A stretch of 14,323 bases of DNA from Bacillota bacterium (GTDB taxonomy: Bacteria; Bacillota; Clostridia; Acetivibrionales; DSM-1351): the NCBI GenBank assembly GCA_023397905.1, contig JAEWSZ010000223.1, positions 1-14,323 of the forward strand. Direction: 5' to 3'. Below, in pieces: positions 4,960 through 12,294 of this stretch. Numbering within the stretch: the stretch's first letter is position 1; each line of letters opens with the position of its first letter. The notes under the pieces were generated by a model that saw nothing but the letters and a program-made list of their open reading frames with translations, did not search any database and was not told where the DNA came from. The translations under genes were made by a program, and so were the position numbers.

Positions 4960-7509
4960 TCACTCAGCCAGCAATTTTTCCACTTCATCCCTTGGCAATG
5001 GCTTTGAAAACAGATAGCCCTGCATTTTATCGCATTCGTATTTTATCAGGTAATCCAGCTGTTCCTGCTGCTCGACGCCTTCAGCCACTACAGAGATCCC
5101 CATTGACCGCCCCATATCTATAATATGTCGTGTTATTATTCTATTTTCTTCATCTAATGATACATTATCAATAAAGCACTTATCAATCTTTAAAGTGGAA
5201 ATAGGCAGCTGTTTTAAATAGCTTAATGAGGAATAGCCTTTTCCGAAATCGTCAAGCGCTATTCCGATCCCCTTTTCCCGCAATGCTCTCAGCTTTTTGT
5301 AAACCGCCTCAAAAGATTCTATCAATATTGTTTCGGTTATTTCCAATTCCAGAAAACGGGGATCCAGCTCAAACTGTTCCAATATTCTGAGCACCTTGTC
5401 ATTGAAATCCGACTGAAAAATCTGGATGGTTGAAATATTTACAGACATGGTCAGATCACTGTACCCATTCCTGTGAAGGTTTTTTAAAAATTCACAGGCC
5501 CGTATCAACACCCATTCACCCAATTGGATTATCAAATGGGTATCCTCGGCAATTTTTATAAATTTCATAGGCGAAACAAATCCCAGTTCCGGACTTTTCC
5601 ATCTTATCAGGGCCTCAAGTCCTGTTACCCTGTTGCTGGTGAGATCAAGCTGCGGTTGATAGTACAGTTCAAACTCGTTGTTTTCCATAGCCGTATGCAG
5701 ATGCTTCTCTATGATCATCCTCTCGGCAAAATCCTTATTCATATAGGTATCATATACTATGTGGGTATTTCTGCCGCTTTCCTTGGCCTTATACATGGCA
5801 ATATCAGCCGACTTGATCAGTTCCTCCACTGTCCGGCCATGTTCGGGATAAATTGCTATTCCCAGGCTAAAGCTGATATGAAGCGCAATATCCTTTACAT
5901 AAAATTCCTCTTTAAAATCGCTCAGTATATCCGCCGCCATGCCCTCGGATCTATCCTGCTCAAAACCTTCTGCAAGTATTATAAATTCGTCTCCGCCCAG
6001 CCTGTACAGGGTACAGTCCCGGTACAGCTTCTCCGACAGTCTTTCACTGGCCGTTTTGATCAATAGGTCGCCGAATTCGTGGCCCATTGTGTCGTTTATG
6101 TACTTGAAATTGTCCATATCAATGAACAACAGAGAGCTTCTTCCTACATTATTTTTCGAAAAGAGCCTGTCGGAATCTTCATAAAGCGAGCGCCTGTTGG
6201 GCAGGCCGGTCAAAACATCGTGAAACGCCAGGTAGTTGTACTTTTCTTCGCTTTCAGTCAGGCTTTTCTGCATTGAGGATATCTCATTCAGCTGGTTTTT
6301 AAGCTCGTCATCCGAAGCGACCAGCTCCTCATAGGTTTGGGTCAGCTCCTCGTTGCTTGCTGAAAGCTCCTTTCTCATTTTCCTGATTTTCTTTATGTAC
6401 ACCAGCAGCATAACAAGAAAAGATACCAGTATCAGGAAAATCAGTGTTACCCCTAAGACAAGATATTTGTAGGTCTCAAAAAAGGAAAAGGGTTTATTTA
6501 TTATCTCCGAACCTTTGGGAAGTCTGTCAAAAGGTATATTGAATCTCTTCAGCTGCTGATAGTCAAAGGCTGTTACCGTGGCTTTGGGAGTGGCGATATC
6601 AATATTATTGATATTTTCCCCCTTAAGTACTCTCAGGGCTATTTCCGCCGCATAGCTGCCGCACAGCTTACCGCTGAGCATATCACCGCCGGCTGCGCCT
6701 CTGTCCATACCGAAATCGTACAGGTCATATAGGGGCACCGTGCTGTTTCTGCTGACTTCTCTGGTTACGGTATTGGTATCTATGATTTCTCCTGCCACAT
6801 CACGGGTATATGTGGTAAGGAGCAGCATATCGTCCTCCTTCAGCTTTCCCACGGTTTCCAGCAGATTATTGAAGGTCAGATCATTCAAAGGTATGATATT
6901 CAGCTTGGGATCCATTTCCTTTATTTTATCAGTAACCAGTTTTCCCGTGGATATTCCGCTCTCAGAATTGTCAAAAATCAAATAGACATTTTTTATGGAA
7001 GGATTTATATTCATTGCTATTTTGATCGTTCCGGCAGGATCTATTTCTTCCTCCACACCGGTCACATTTTCATACCGCCCTTCAATCCTGGACACAAGCT
7101 CCTGGTTGACGCCCGAAAATACAATTGGGGCATTTGAAAAAATATCTTTTCTGTAGTCCATTGCAAAAGTCAGAGCGATATCGTCCGTGGTGATTATTAA
7201 ATCAATTTTTTTGTCCTGATACTTATATTTATAATAATCATATAAATGACTGAGATTATTTAGACTCGGGAAATTTTTCCAATCCATATACTCAACATAA
7301 AGGTTAAAGTTATCGTTGGATTTATCCATTTCTTCAACTATGCCTGAATTCTGTTCCCTGGTCCATTCAAGCCCTTCATGATACGAATGCAGGACAAGGA
7401 TATTCTTTTGCTGCTTTATTTGGTACGCATATGAATTATTAATTGCCGTCAAAAAAACCGCAAATGCAAATACTGCTAATAAAACCCTCCTACCAAATTT
7501 TACTATCAT
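4960..7509 (-). CDS. membrane GGDEF-EAL cyclic-di-GMP protein
   Basis: The protein has 849 residues from the ATG at 7509, which has GAGGT 7 bases upstream; longer in-frame starts have no such site and would bury the signal peptide. Residues 1-28 are a signal peptide or anchor. Residues 35-330 resemble the ABC substrate-binding-like sensor (PF04392 type) common in such receptors. A membrane helix lies at 349-373 and a coiled coil at 375-425. The GGDEF domain (425-585) has RLGGDEF at 503-509. The EAL domain (600-849) has EALIRW at 632-637, VNIS at 690-693, EITE at 723-726, DDFGKGYSSL at 753-762, LKID at 773-776 and EGVE at 810-813. Both catalytic sites look intact. The RxxD inhibitory site before GGDEF is absent (Y and C in its key places). 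It likely makes or degrades c-di-GMP in response to an outside ligand. Confidence 0.92.
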   Translation of the reverse strand: MIVKFGRRVLLAVFAFAVFLTAINNSYAYQIKQQKNILVLHSYHEGLEWTREQNSGIVEEMDKSNDNFNLYVEYMDWKNFPSLNNLSHLYDYYKYKYQDKKIDLIITTDDIALTFAMDYRKDIFSNAPIVFSGVNQELVSRIEGRYENVTGVEEEIDPAGTIKIAMNINPSIKNVYLIFDNSESGISTGKLVTDKIKEMDPKLNIIPLNDLTFNNLLETVGKLKEDDMLLLTTYTRDVAGEIIDTNTVTREVSRNSTVPLYDLYDFGMDRGAAGGDMLSGKLCGSYAAEIALRVLKGENINNIDIATPKATVTAFDYQQLKRFNIPFDRLPKGSEIINKPFSFFETYKYLVLGVTLIFLILVSFLVMLLVYIKKIRKMRKELSASNEELTQTYEELVASDDELKNQLNEISSMQKSLTESEEKYNYLAFHDVLTGLPNRRSLYEDSDRLFSKNNVGRSSLLFIDMDNFKYINDTMGHEFGDLLIKTASERLSEKLYRDCTLYRLGGDEFIILAEGFEQDRSEGMAADILSDFKEEFYVKDIALHISFSLGIAIYPEHGRTVEELIKSADIAMYKAKESGRNTHIVYDTYMNKDFAERMIIEKHLHTAMENNEFELYYQPQLDLTSNRVTGLEALIRWKSPELGFVSPMKFIKIAEDTHLIIQLGEWVLIRACEFLKNLHRNGYSDLTMSVNISTIQIFQSDFNDKVLRILEQFELDPRFLELEITETILIESFEAVYKKLRALREKGIGIALDDFGKGYSSLSYLKQLPISTLKIDKCFIDNVSLDEENRIITRHIIDMGRSMGISVVAEGVEQQEQLDYLIKYECDKMQGYLFSKPLPRDEVEKLLAE

Positions 7510-7858
7510 GAATTCTACCTCAAGTCCATAAAAATTAAGTTTAAAAGTATTCTGGCAAAACGGTATTAACATATTGATGTAGCTGGATTTATTTATAATT
7601 TTATACCAAAATCTACATATTTTCAACATATATATCCATATATCGAGTACTTTTTGTAAATTAATTTTTGTCCGAAAAAAATACTAAATATATTCGGGTA
7701 AATTCCAAATATCCTAAGTTTTAATATGCTCATTCAATTATTTATAATAGAATAGTATGTATTAATATTTTAATCTTTTCAATTTGTTCAAAGATCGGTT
7801 ATTATTAAGCTGAAAACAACAGCAGCCGGTTTTGTGAGTACATAAAGGAGGCCATAAC
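7510..7858. other. AT-rich divergent intergenic region
   Basis: This region separates the divergent GGDEF-EAL gene (leftward) and the MTA/SAH nucleosidase gene (rightward), so it must hold both promoters. It is very AT-rich and has several TATAAT-like hexamers, for example near 7744 on the plus strand. I cannot pick a clear -35/-10 pair for either gene. No riboswitch or T-box consensus is recognisable. The plus-strand gene has a strong ribosome binding site AAAGGAGG at 7844-7851. Confidence 0.5.
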
Positions 7859-8572
7859 ATGGTAAAGATCGCAATAATAAGCGCTATGGAAATAGAACTT
7901 GCACCACTGTTTGAAAATCTTGCTTCGGACAGCGCATGGATAATAAGAGATAAGAATATTTACATAAACCGGGAGCTTAACCTCTCTATTTACGGAGGAG
8001 TACTTGGAGTGGGCAAAGTAAATGCCGCATACCGCACTGCGGAAATCCTGCTGGAATTTTCGCCCGATCTGGTAATAAATGTGGGATATGCCGGAGGAAT
8101 GAAAGCCGGGGCCTACGGAGGCGATATAGTAATAGGCAATGATTACCGGCAGATTGATTTCCGCGCACTTGTCTCAGGCTATGAGCCCGGTATAGTACCT
8201 TTTGCGAAACCCTTTGTAATACCTGAGGAATTCATCAGACTGCTTGAACTGAAAAGCCGCGACTTAAGCTTCAATTATCACGTTGGCCGCATAGCCACAG
8301 GCGACTTTTTCCTAAGCGACAGCGACACCAAGAACAAGCTTGTAGCAGATTTTTCTCCTGTAGCCTATGACATGGAGTCTGCTGCAATCGCCCATGTCTG
8401 CGCTGAAAAGGGAACGGCCTTTGTGGCTGTGCGCACCTTATCGGACCTGGCGAATGACCATGCTGAAAAAACCATCAAAAAATTAAGCAACAGGGAAGCC
8501 AAAATAGAACAAAAGCCCATAAAGCTTGTTTTAAGCGTACTTCGGGATCACCCTACGCTTACGCTCGATTAG
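7859..8572 (+). CDS. mtnN: 5'-methylthioadenosine/S-adenosylhomocysteine nucleosidase
   Basis: This 237-residue cytosolic enzyme of the PNP/UDP phosphorylase superfamily hydrolyses the N-glycosidic bond of MTA, SAH and 5'-deoxyadenosine, giving adenine. The family catalytic residues appear in place: E13 (in AMEIE), E173 (in DMESAAIAHVC, which contacts the ribose) and D196 (in TLSD). NVGYAGG at 74-80 and ATGDFF at 146-151 match the binding-site strands. The C-terminal stretch after D196 differs from typical MTANs, without the usual SFDEFL-type segment, so substrate preference may have shifted; a futalosine hydrolase is a less likely reading. The start is supported by AAAGGAGG 7 bases upstream. 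It is transcribed towards the radical SAM operon, with a palindromic element between. Confidence 0.85.
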   Translation: MVKIAIISAMEIELAPLFENLASDSAWIIRDKNIYINRELNLSIYGGVLGVGKVNAAYRTAEILLEFSPDLVINVGYAGGMKAGAYGGDIVIGNDYRQIDFRALVSGYEPGIVPFAKPFVIPEEFIRLLELKSRDLSFNYHVGRIATGDFFLSDSDTKNKLVADFSPVAYDMESAAIAHVCAEKGTAFVAVRTLSDLANDHAEKTIKKLSNREAKIEQKPIKLVLSVLRDHPTLTLD

Positions 8573-8594
8573 CGTCCGAAAAATACAGAAAAAT

Positions 8595-9021
8595 AAAAGT
8601 GGGTTTTGCGAAATAAAATGTATTCAATATATGTGAAAATTTCTTTCTTACCAGTCCGCAGGTACAACTTATTCACAGGTACAACTTATTCAATGTGAAG
8701 CACATAAAAGGTATGGCGTGCATCGATAGCTGAGCGCATTGCAGGATTTGATTTTAGCTGTTGACAAGGAATTGGTATTTTAGCTGTAAAACAGACAGGA
8801 GGTCTGTTTTAGCGAACTATGAGGCCACGGATGGCGAATGTAAGCGACAGCTAAAATATCAAGGCCGAGTCATTACAGATAATTCAAATACTGCACTACG
8901 ACGAAGCTATTGATGTGCGGTGTACCTTGTGCTTCACATTGGCTGCAGGATGGTACGGGAAGGACCGGTTATAATTGTAATTTCACATATATTGAATTGT
9001 TATTTTGCAAAACCTCTTTTA
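8595..9021 (+). ncRNA. nested inverted-repeat element, candidate structured RNA or MITE
   Basis: The gap between two convergent genes is built from nested inverted repeats. The outer arms (8595-8638 and 8981-9021) share a perfect 17-base core, 8622-8638 with 8981-8997, and a TTTTGC block further out. The second pair is 8691-8731 with 8905-8941: 14 perfect pairs, a 4-base bulge, then 22 of 23 pairs allowing G-U. The third is 8776-8787 with 8847-8858 (12 perfect). An apical hairpin, 8788-8796 with 8802-8810, has loop AGGAG. In the second pair, five of six differences are transitions and all give G-U pairs only if the plus strand is transcribed. This favours an RNA on the plus strand. A MITE-like insertion is the main alternative. 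No protein is encoded, and no target-site duplication is clear. The right arm overlaps the stop codon of the radical SAM gene. Confidence 0.6.
8659..8692 (+). repeat. 17-base perfect tandem repeat
   Basis: The 17-base unit CAGGTACAACTTATTCA is present twice head to tail, 8659-8675 and 8676-8692. It lies in the left half of the inverted-repeat element between its outer and second arms. The right half has no matching duplication, so it looks like a local slippage event after the palindrome formed. Confidence 0.9.
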
Positions 9022-10230
9022 AATGTCCTTAAAAACAGGAAGCAGCTCTTCATCAATGGCAAACAGGTCATGAATCAGAAAATTTGGACTGGGCGCCACA
9101 TCAAAATATTCGCTGTAGGTATAGCCGTAGCGTTTAAAAATATCATGACATTTATAGGCCATGTCAAGATGCCATTCCGGTTCGGGTGTACGGTGCCCTT
9201 CCAGTGCGGAACCGGGGTTGACGGTCCATGCCCCTGTAAGGGACAGCACTCCTATTGAGGCAAAGTATTCAACTCCTGTCAATGTGGCCGGTTTTGGCTC
9301 TATCCCCGCCACAAAGCCCGAGCGCACCTTGCCCTTTCCAAAACGCTTTGCCGCATATTCAATGGCTTTTATCCAATGGTCTCTGCCTCCGCACTGGGCA
9401 ACCTTGCCCGGCAGGATGGCAGGATAATAATTTTCATCCCATATCTCCAGGTTCATGGCAAGTGTGCGGAAGCCCGCCTCTTTGTATTTGTCTATGACGT
9501 CAAGGTCCAGTGGTGCGCCTATGACGGCAGTACCGTTGAAATCCTCCAGGCCTGTGGCCTCCTGCACTGCTTCCGCCACATCTATATAATAGTCTACCTC
9601 TCTCCTTTCTGGTATGAAGCCTCCCGTCAGGTTCATGTGCTTCACACCGTCAAGCCTGTATGCGGTGCTGACCGCTTCCGCAATCTGCTTGGGGTTTTTC
9701 CAGCCTATGCCTTCCTTTTCGGCGTAGGTATTTTTAGTGGCGTTAATATTGCAGAACAGGCAGTCCTGCCCCTTATCCTTGAGGGCGCATTCGTTGCTGT
9801 AAGCTATGGAAACTGTGCTTCCATAGACAGTATCTCCCTGTGAAAAGCCTGCAATGGTATTAAAGAATTTTCCATCGGAGGATTTCAGACCATAGTATTT
9901 CGGACGCTTGTCAAAGTCCACGGGAAATATCTCCTTTTGCCCCTTTGTGAGCAAATACTGCCCGCCGTCGTATATCAATTCAAAGGGGGAGCGCCTATCC
10001 CATTTGAATGCCACCCTTAACCCTCCCGGAGTTATGTATCCGGTGGGCATCTCAATCCCCTCATGAGTTTCATGGTCCATTTCGAAACACAGGTGGACCT
10101 GCTCCTGGTATTCTCCCTCCAGGTCAAGATGTTTGAATATATTGGGATCAACGTTCACTCCCTCAACGCTTACTTCGTTTTTTACCGCCAGTTCTTCATA
10201 CAGCTTTTGTTTAATACTTTCTTTGCCCAT
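9019..10230 (-). CDS. radical SAM protein with CX8CX2C motif
   Basis: This 403-residue protein has a 140-residue N-terminal extension and then a radical SAM-like TIM-barrel region. The presumed 4Fe-4S cysteines are C148, C157 and C160 in SNECALKDKGQDCLFC, spaced CX8CX2C instead of the canonical CX3CX2C. LTGG at 201-204, at the end of the second strand, fits the SAM-binding GGE-type motif. Other cysteines are C48, C280 and C361. It is not NifB: there is no NifB-type cluster motif and no NifX domain. The reaction is unknown. It is the last gene of the nitrogenase-like/ABC operon, 61 bases after the binding-protein gene, with GGAGGT 8 bases before the ATG. It could modify the imported substrate or mature a cofactor for the nitrogenase-like enzyme (inference). 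Confidence 0.75.
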   Translation of the reverse strand: MGKESIKQKLYEELAVKNEVSVEGVNVDPNIFKHLDLEGEYQEQVHLCFEMDHETHEGIEMPTGYITPGGLRVAFKWDRRSPFELIYDGGQYLLTKGQKEIFPVDFDKRPKYYGLKSSDGKFFNTIAGFSQGDTVYGSTVSIAYSNECALKDKGQDCLFCNINATKNTYAEKEGIGWKNPKQIAEAVSTAYRLDGVKHMNLTGGFIPERREVDYYIDVAEAVQEATGLEDFNGTAVIGAPLDLDVIDKYKEAGFRTLAMNLEIWDENYYPAILPGKVAQCGGRDHWIKAIEYAAKRFGKGKVRSGFVAGIEPKPATLTGVEYFASIGVLSLTGAWTVNPGSALEGHRTPEPEWHLDMAYKCHDIFKRYGYTYSEYFDVAPSPNFLIHDLFAIDEELLPVFKDI

Positions 10231-10262
10231 TTTTTCTTACCTCCAATACTTTCTTGTTATAA

Positions 10263-10293
10263 AAGGTTATCCTGCCCCTGGTAGGATAACCTT
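10263..10293 (-). promoter_or_regulatory. intercistronic hairpin at the end of the binding-protein gene
   Basis: A perfect 11-bp stem, 10263-10273 with 10283-10293, around a 9-base loop, overlaps the stop codon of the binding-protein gene. On the minus strand only a short T-rich stretch follows, so it is likely a leaky terminator or an RNA-stabilising hairpin. Such hairpins often raise the amount of binding protein relative to downstream genes, here the radical SAM gene. Confidence 0.6.
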
Positions 10294-11395
10294 ACTTGCC
10301 GCCTGATTCTTTTACCGCGTCGTTAAAAAACCCCGGATCATACCATGCGTCAACATCCACTACCTTATCCGCCAGCTTATTGTCACTTAAAAATTGTGCG
10401 ACGCTTTTCAGACTGTTCAAAACGTCCTGGGTCGCTTCGATCTCTGCGGAATAATTGGTAAGCTCCGGATAAACCAGATCGAGTACTTTTTCGGGGGTAC
10501 CGGATTTTATCAGCAGCGTACGCAGATCCCCCGGATTTTTTTCCGCATATTCCTTGCCTCTCACCAGAGCTTTTAAAAAGGCTTTTACAACCTCAGGATT
10601 TTCTTTAACAAACGAGGCATTAAAAATTGTGGCAGTGGAATTCAGCCAATCGGGATGGCCTTCGGTGCCTCCTATCAATTCGCCCAGTCCCTGAGAAGCC
10701 AGCGTATGCGCCTGGGTTCCGCTGACCACGATACCGTCCACGCTCTTTGAAGCCAGCGCCGAAACGGCGTCTTTGGCCGTCATATTTACAAATTGGATAT
10801 CGCTGACTTTAAGCCCTGCATCCTCCAGCATCAGATAAAGCACTCTCTGCATGTATGACCCTATCTGGGTTGCAACTCTTTTGCCCTTTAAATCCTTGAT
10901 GCTTTTATATCCCTTATCCGGCTGAGCCACAAGATAGGTGGGAGCATCTGCCAGATAGCCTCCGACCAGCACCGTATCCACTCCGCTCGCCTTGGAAACC
11001 AGGGCCGGCACATCTCCTATGCCGCCCGCGTCAAGGCTTTTGCTTGCCAGAGCCGCGTTGATGGCAGGTCCGGCTCCTGTAAAGGGCAGTATCTCAATTT
11101 TTGCATTCACCTTTGACAATTCTTCTTCAAAATATCCCTGCTCCTGTGCAATTCCTATTACGCCTGTGGCAACTCCCGAGCCCTGATCTACAAAACCATA
11201 TCTTAGATTGCGTACAGGTCCTCCTTTGGCAGTTGCGGACCCATCCGCTGCTCCTGTTGCGGCCGCCGTACTTCCGGCTGAGGCCGATCCGTCCGCCCCG
11301 CTGTTTGAGCCGCTATCCCGGTCCTGTGAGCCGCAGCCTCCCAGAAGAACCGTAAACAGAAGAATAAATGCCAGTATTAATTTTGTTTTTTTCAT
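10292..11395 (-). CDS. SsuA/TauA/NMT1-type ABC substrate-binding lipoprotein
   Basis: The protein has 367 residues. A lipoprotein signal peptide with lipobox LLGGC (C21) and a Ser/Ala/Gly-rich linker (about 24-60) lead to a type II periplasmic-binding fold (about 63-365), starting RYGFVDQGSGVATGVIG. It resembles binding proteins for sulfonates, taurine, nitrate or thiamine precursors. The lobe patterns FTGAGPAINAALASKSLDAG and LKGKRVATQIGS are typical of this NMT1-like group. The ATG at 11395 is preferred over that at 11401 because GGGGT lies 7 bases upstream. Its partners are the ATPase (11485-12264) and permease (12295-13128). The ligand cannot be read from sequence; a small organosulfur or organonitrogen compound is my guess from the operon. 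Confidence 0.88.
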   Translation of the reverse strand: MKKTKLILAFILLFTVLLGGCGSQDRDSGSNSGADGSASAGSTAAATGAADGSATAKGGPVRNLRYGFVDQGSGVATGVIGIAQEQGYFEEELSKVNAKIEILPFTGAGPAINAALASKSLDAGGIGDVPALVSKASGVDTVLVGGYLADAPTYLVAQPDKGYKSIKDLKGKRVATQIGSYMQRVLYLMLEDAGLKVSDIQFVNMTAKDAVSALASKSVDGIVVSGTQAHTLASQGLGELIGGTEGHPDWLNSTATIFNASFVKENPEVVKAFLKALVRGKEYAEKNPGDLRTLLIKSGTPEKVLDLVYPELTNYSAEIEATQDVLNSLKSVAQFLSDNKLADKVVDVDAWYDPGFFNDAVKESGGK

Positions 11396-11484
11396 AATCA
11401 TTACCCCGTTTCAATTTTTGTTTGTTGAATTATCTTGTTTCCATTTAAAATTTTATATCCTGGAGCGCGCTAATTCTGAATCTA

Positions 11485-12264
11485 TTAAATAATGTAATCC
11501 ATAAGCTCTGTAATTTCCCCGAAAAACTCCGTGTAGATACTTCTTCTGATCTGTGAAAATTCATAGCTGGTCCTGTCCCTGGGTCTTGGAAGCTCCACCT
11601 TTATTATTTTTTTTATGGCTGCCGGGCGGTTTGTCATAATAACAACCCTGTCGCCTAAAAAGATCGCCTCGTCTATGTCATGGGTCACCAGCAGCATGGT
11701 TGTGGCCTCCTTTTCCCAGATCTTAAGAATTTCCTGCTGAAGCTGTATCCTTGTGAGTGCATCAAGGGCTCCAAAGGGTTCGTCCAGCAACAATACCCTG
11801 GGATTGTGGACAAGCGCCCTTGCAATAGCGGCACGCTGGGCCATTCCTCCCGAGAGTTGATGGGGATAGGCTTTTTCAAAACCCTTGAGTCCCACCAGCT
11901 CGATATGCTCATTGATCAGCTTCTGCTTTTCCTGATCAGACAGGTTGTATAAGCCGAATGCAATATTGTCCTTTACCGTCATCCAGGGCATGAGCCTGTG
12001 ATCCTGAAAAATCATACCCCTGTCAATTCCCGGTTTGCTTATTGCCCTGCCGCCCAGAGTCACAGTCCCACTGCTGCAGCTTTCAAGTCCGGCGACTATG
12101 CGGAGCAATGTACTCTTTCCGCAGCCGCTGTGCCCTACTATACTTATAAATTCACCGTTTTTTATACTCAGGTTTATATCATTGAGTACACTTACACCGG
12201 TGTTGTTGACCTGGAATTCCTTGTACAGATGTTCAATTGAAAGATCTTCTTTTATTTCGGACAT
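11485..12264 (-). CDS. SsuB/TauB-type ABC transporter ATPase
   Basis: This 259-residue ATPase has all motifs: Walker A GHSGCGKST at 44-52, a Q-loop at Q87 (IFQDHRLMPW), signature LSGGMAQ at 137-143, Walker B VLLLDEP at 157-163, and H-loop H195. LMPWMTVKDN is typical of the nitrate/sulfonate/taurine branch. It powers import with the permease upstream and lipoprotein downstream. GGGGGAGG stands 4 bases before the ATG. It starts 30 bases after the permease stop, so the two are clearly co-transcribed. Confidence 0.93.
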   Translation of the reverse strand: MSEIKEDLSIEHLYKEFQVNNTGVSVLNDINLSIKNGEFISIVGHSGCGKSTLLRIVAGLESCSSGTVTLGGRAISKPGIDRGMIFQDHRLMPWMTVKDNIAFGLYNLSDQEKQKLINEHIELVGLKGFEKAYPHQLSGGMAQRAAIARALVHNPRVLLLDEPFGALDALTRIQLQQEILKIWEKEATTMLLVTHDIDEAIFLGDRVVIMTNRPAAIKKIIKVELPRPRDRTSYEFSQIRRSIYTEFFGEITELMDYII

Positions 12265-12294
12265 ATTGCCTCCCCCAAATGCGTATCCGCCGCC

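Noticed and set aside
7510..7858. SAM riboswitch or T-box before the nucleosidase gene
   Set aside because: The region is AT-rich and I could not find the conserved core or a terminator/antiterminator pair.
8595..9021. CRISPR array
   Set aside because: The only direct repeat is a single 17-base tandem pair with no spacers; the rest are inverted repeats.
9019..10230. NifB identity for the radical SAM protein
   Set aside because: It lacks the NifB cluster motif and the extra conserved residues of NifB; its spacing is CX8CX2C.
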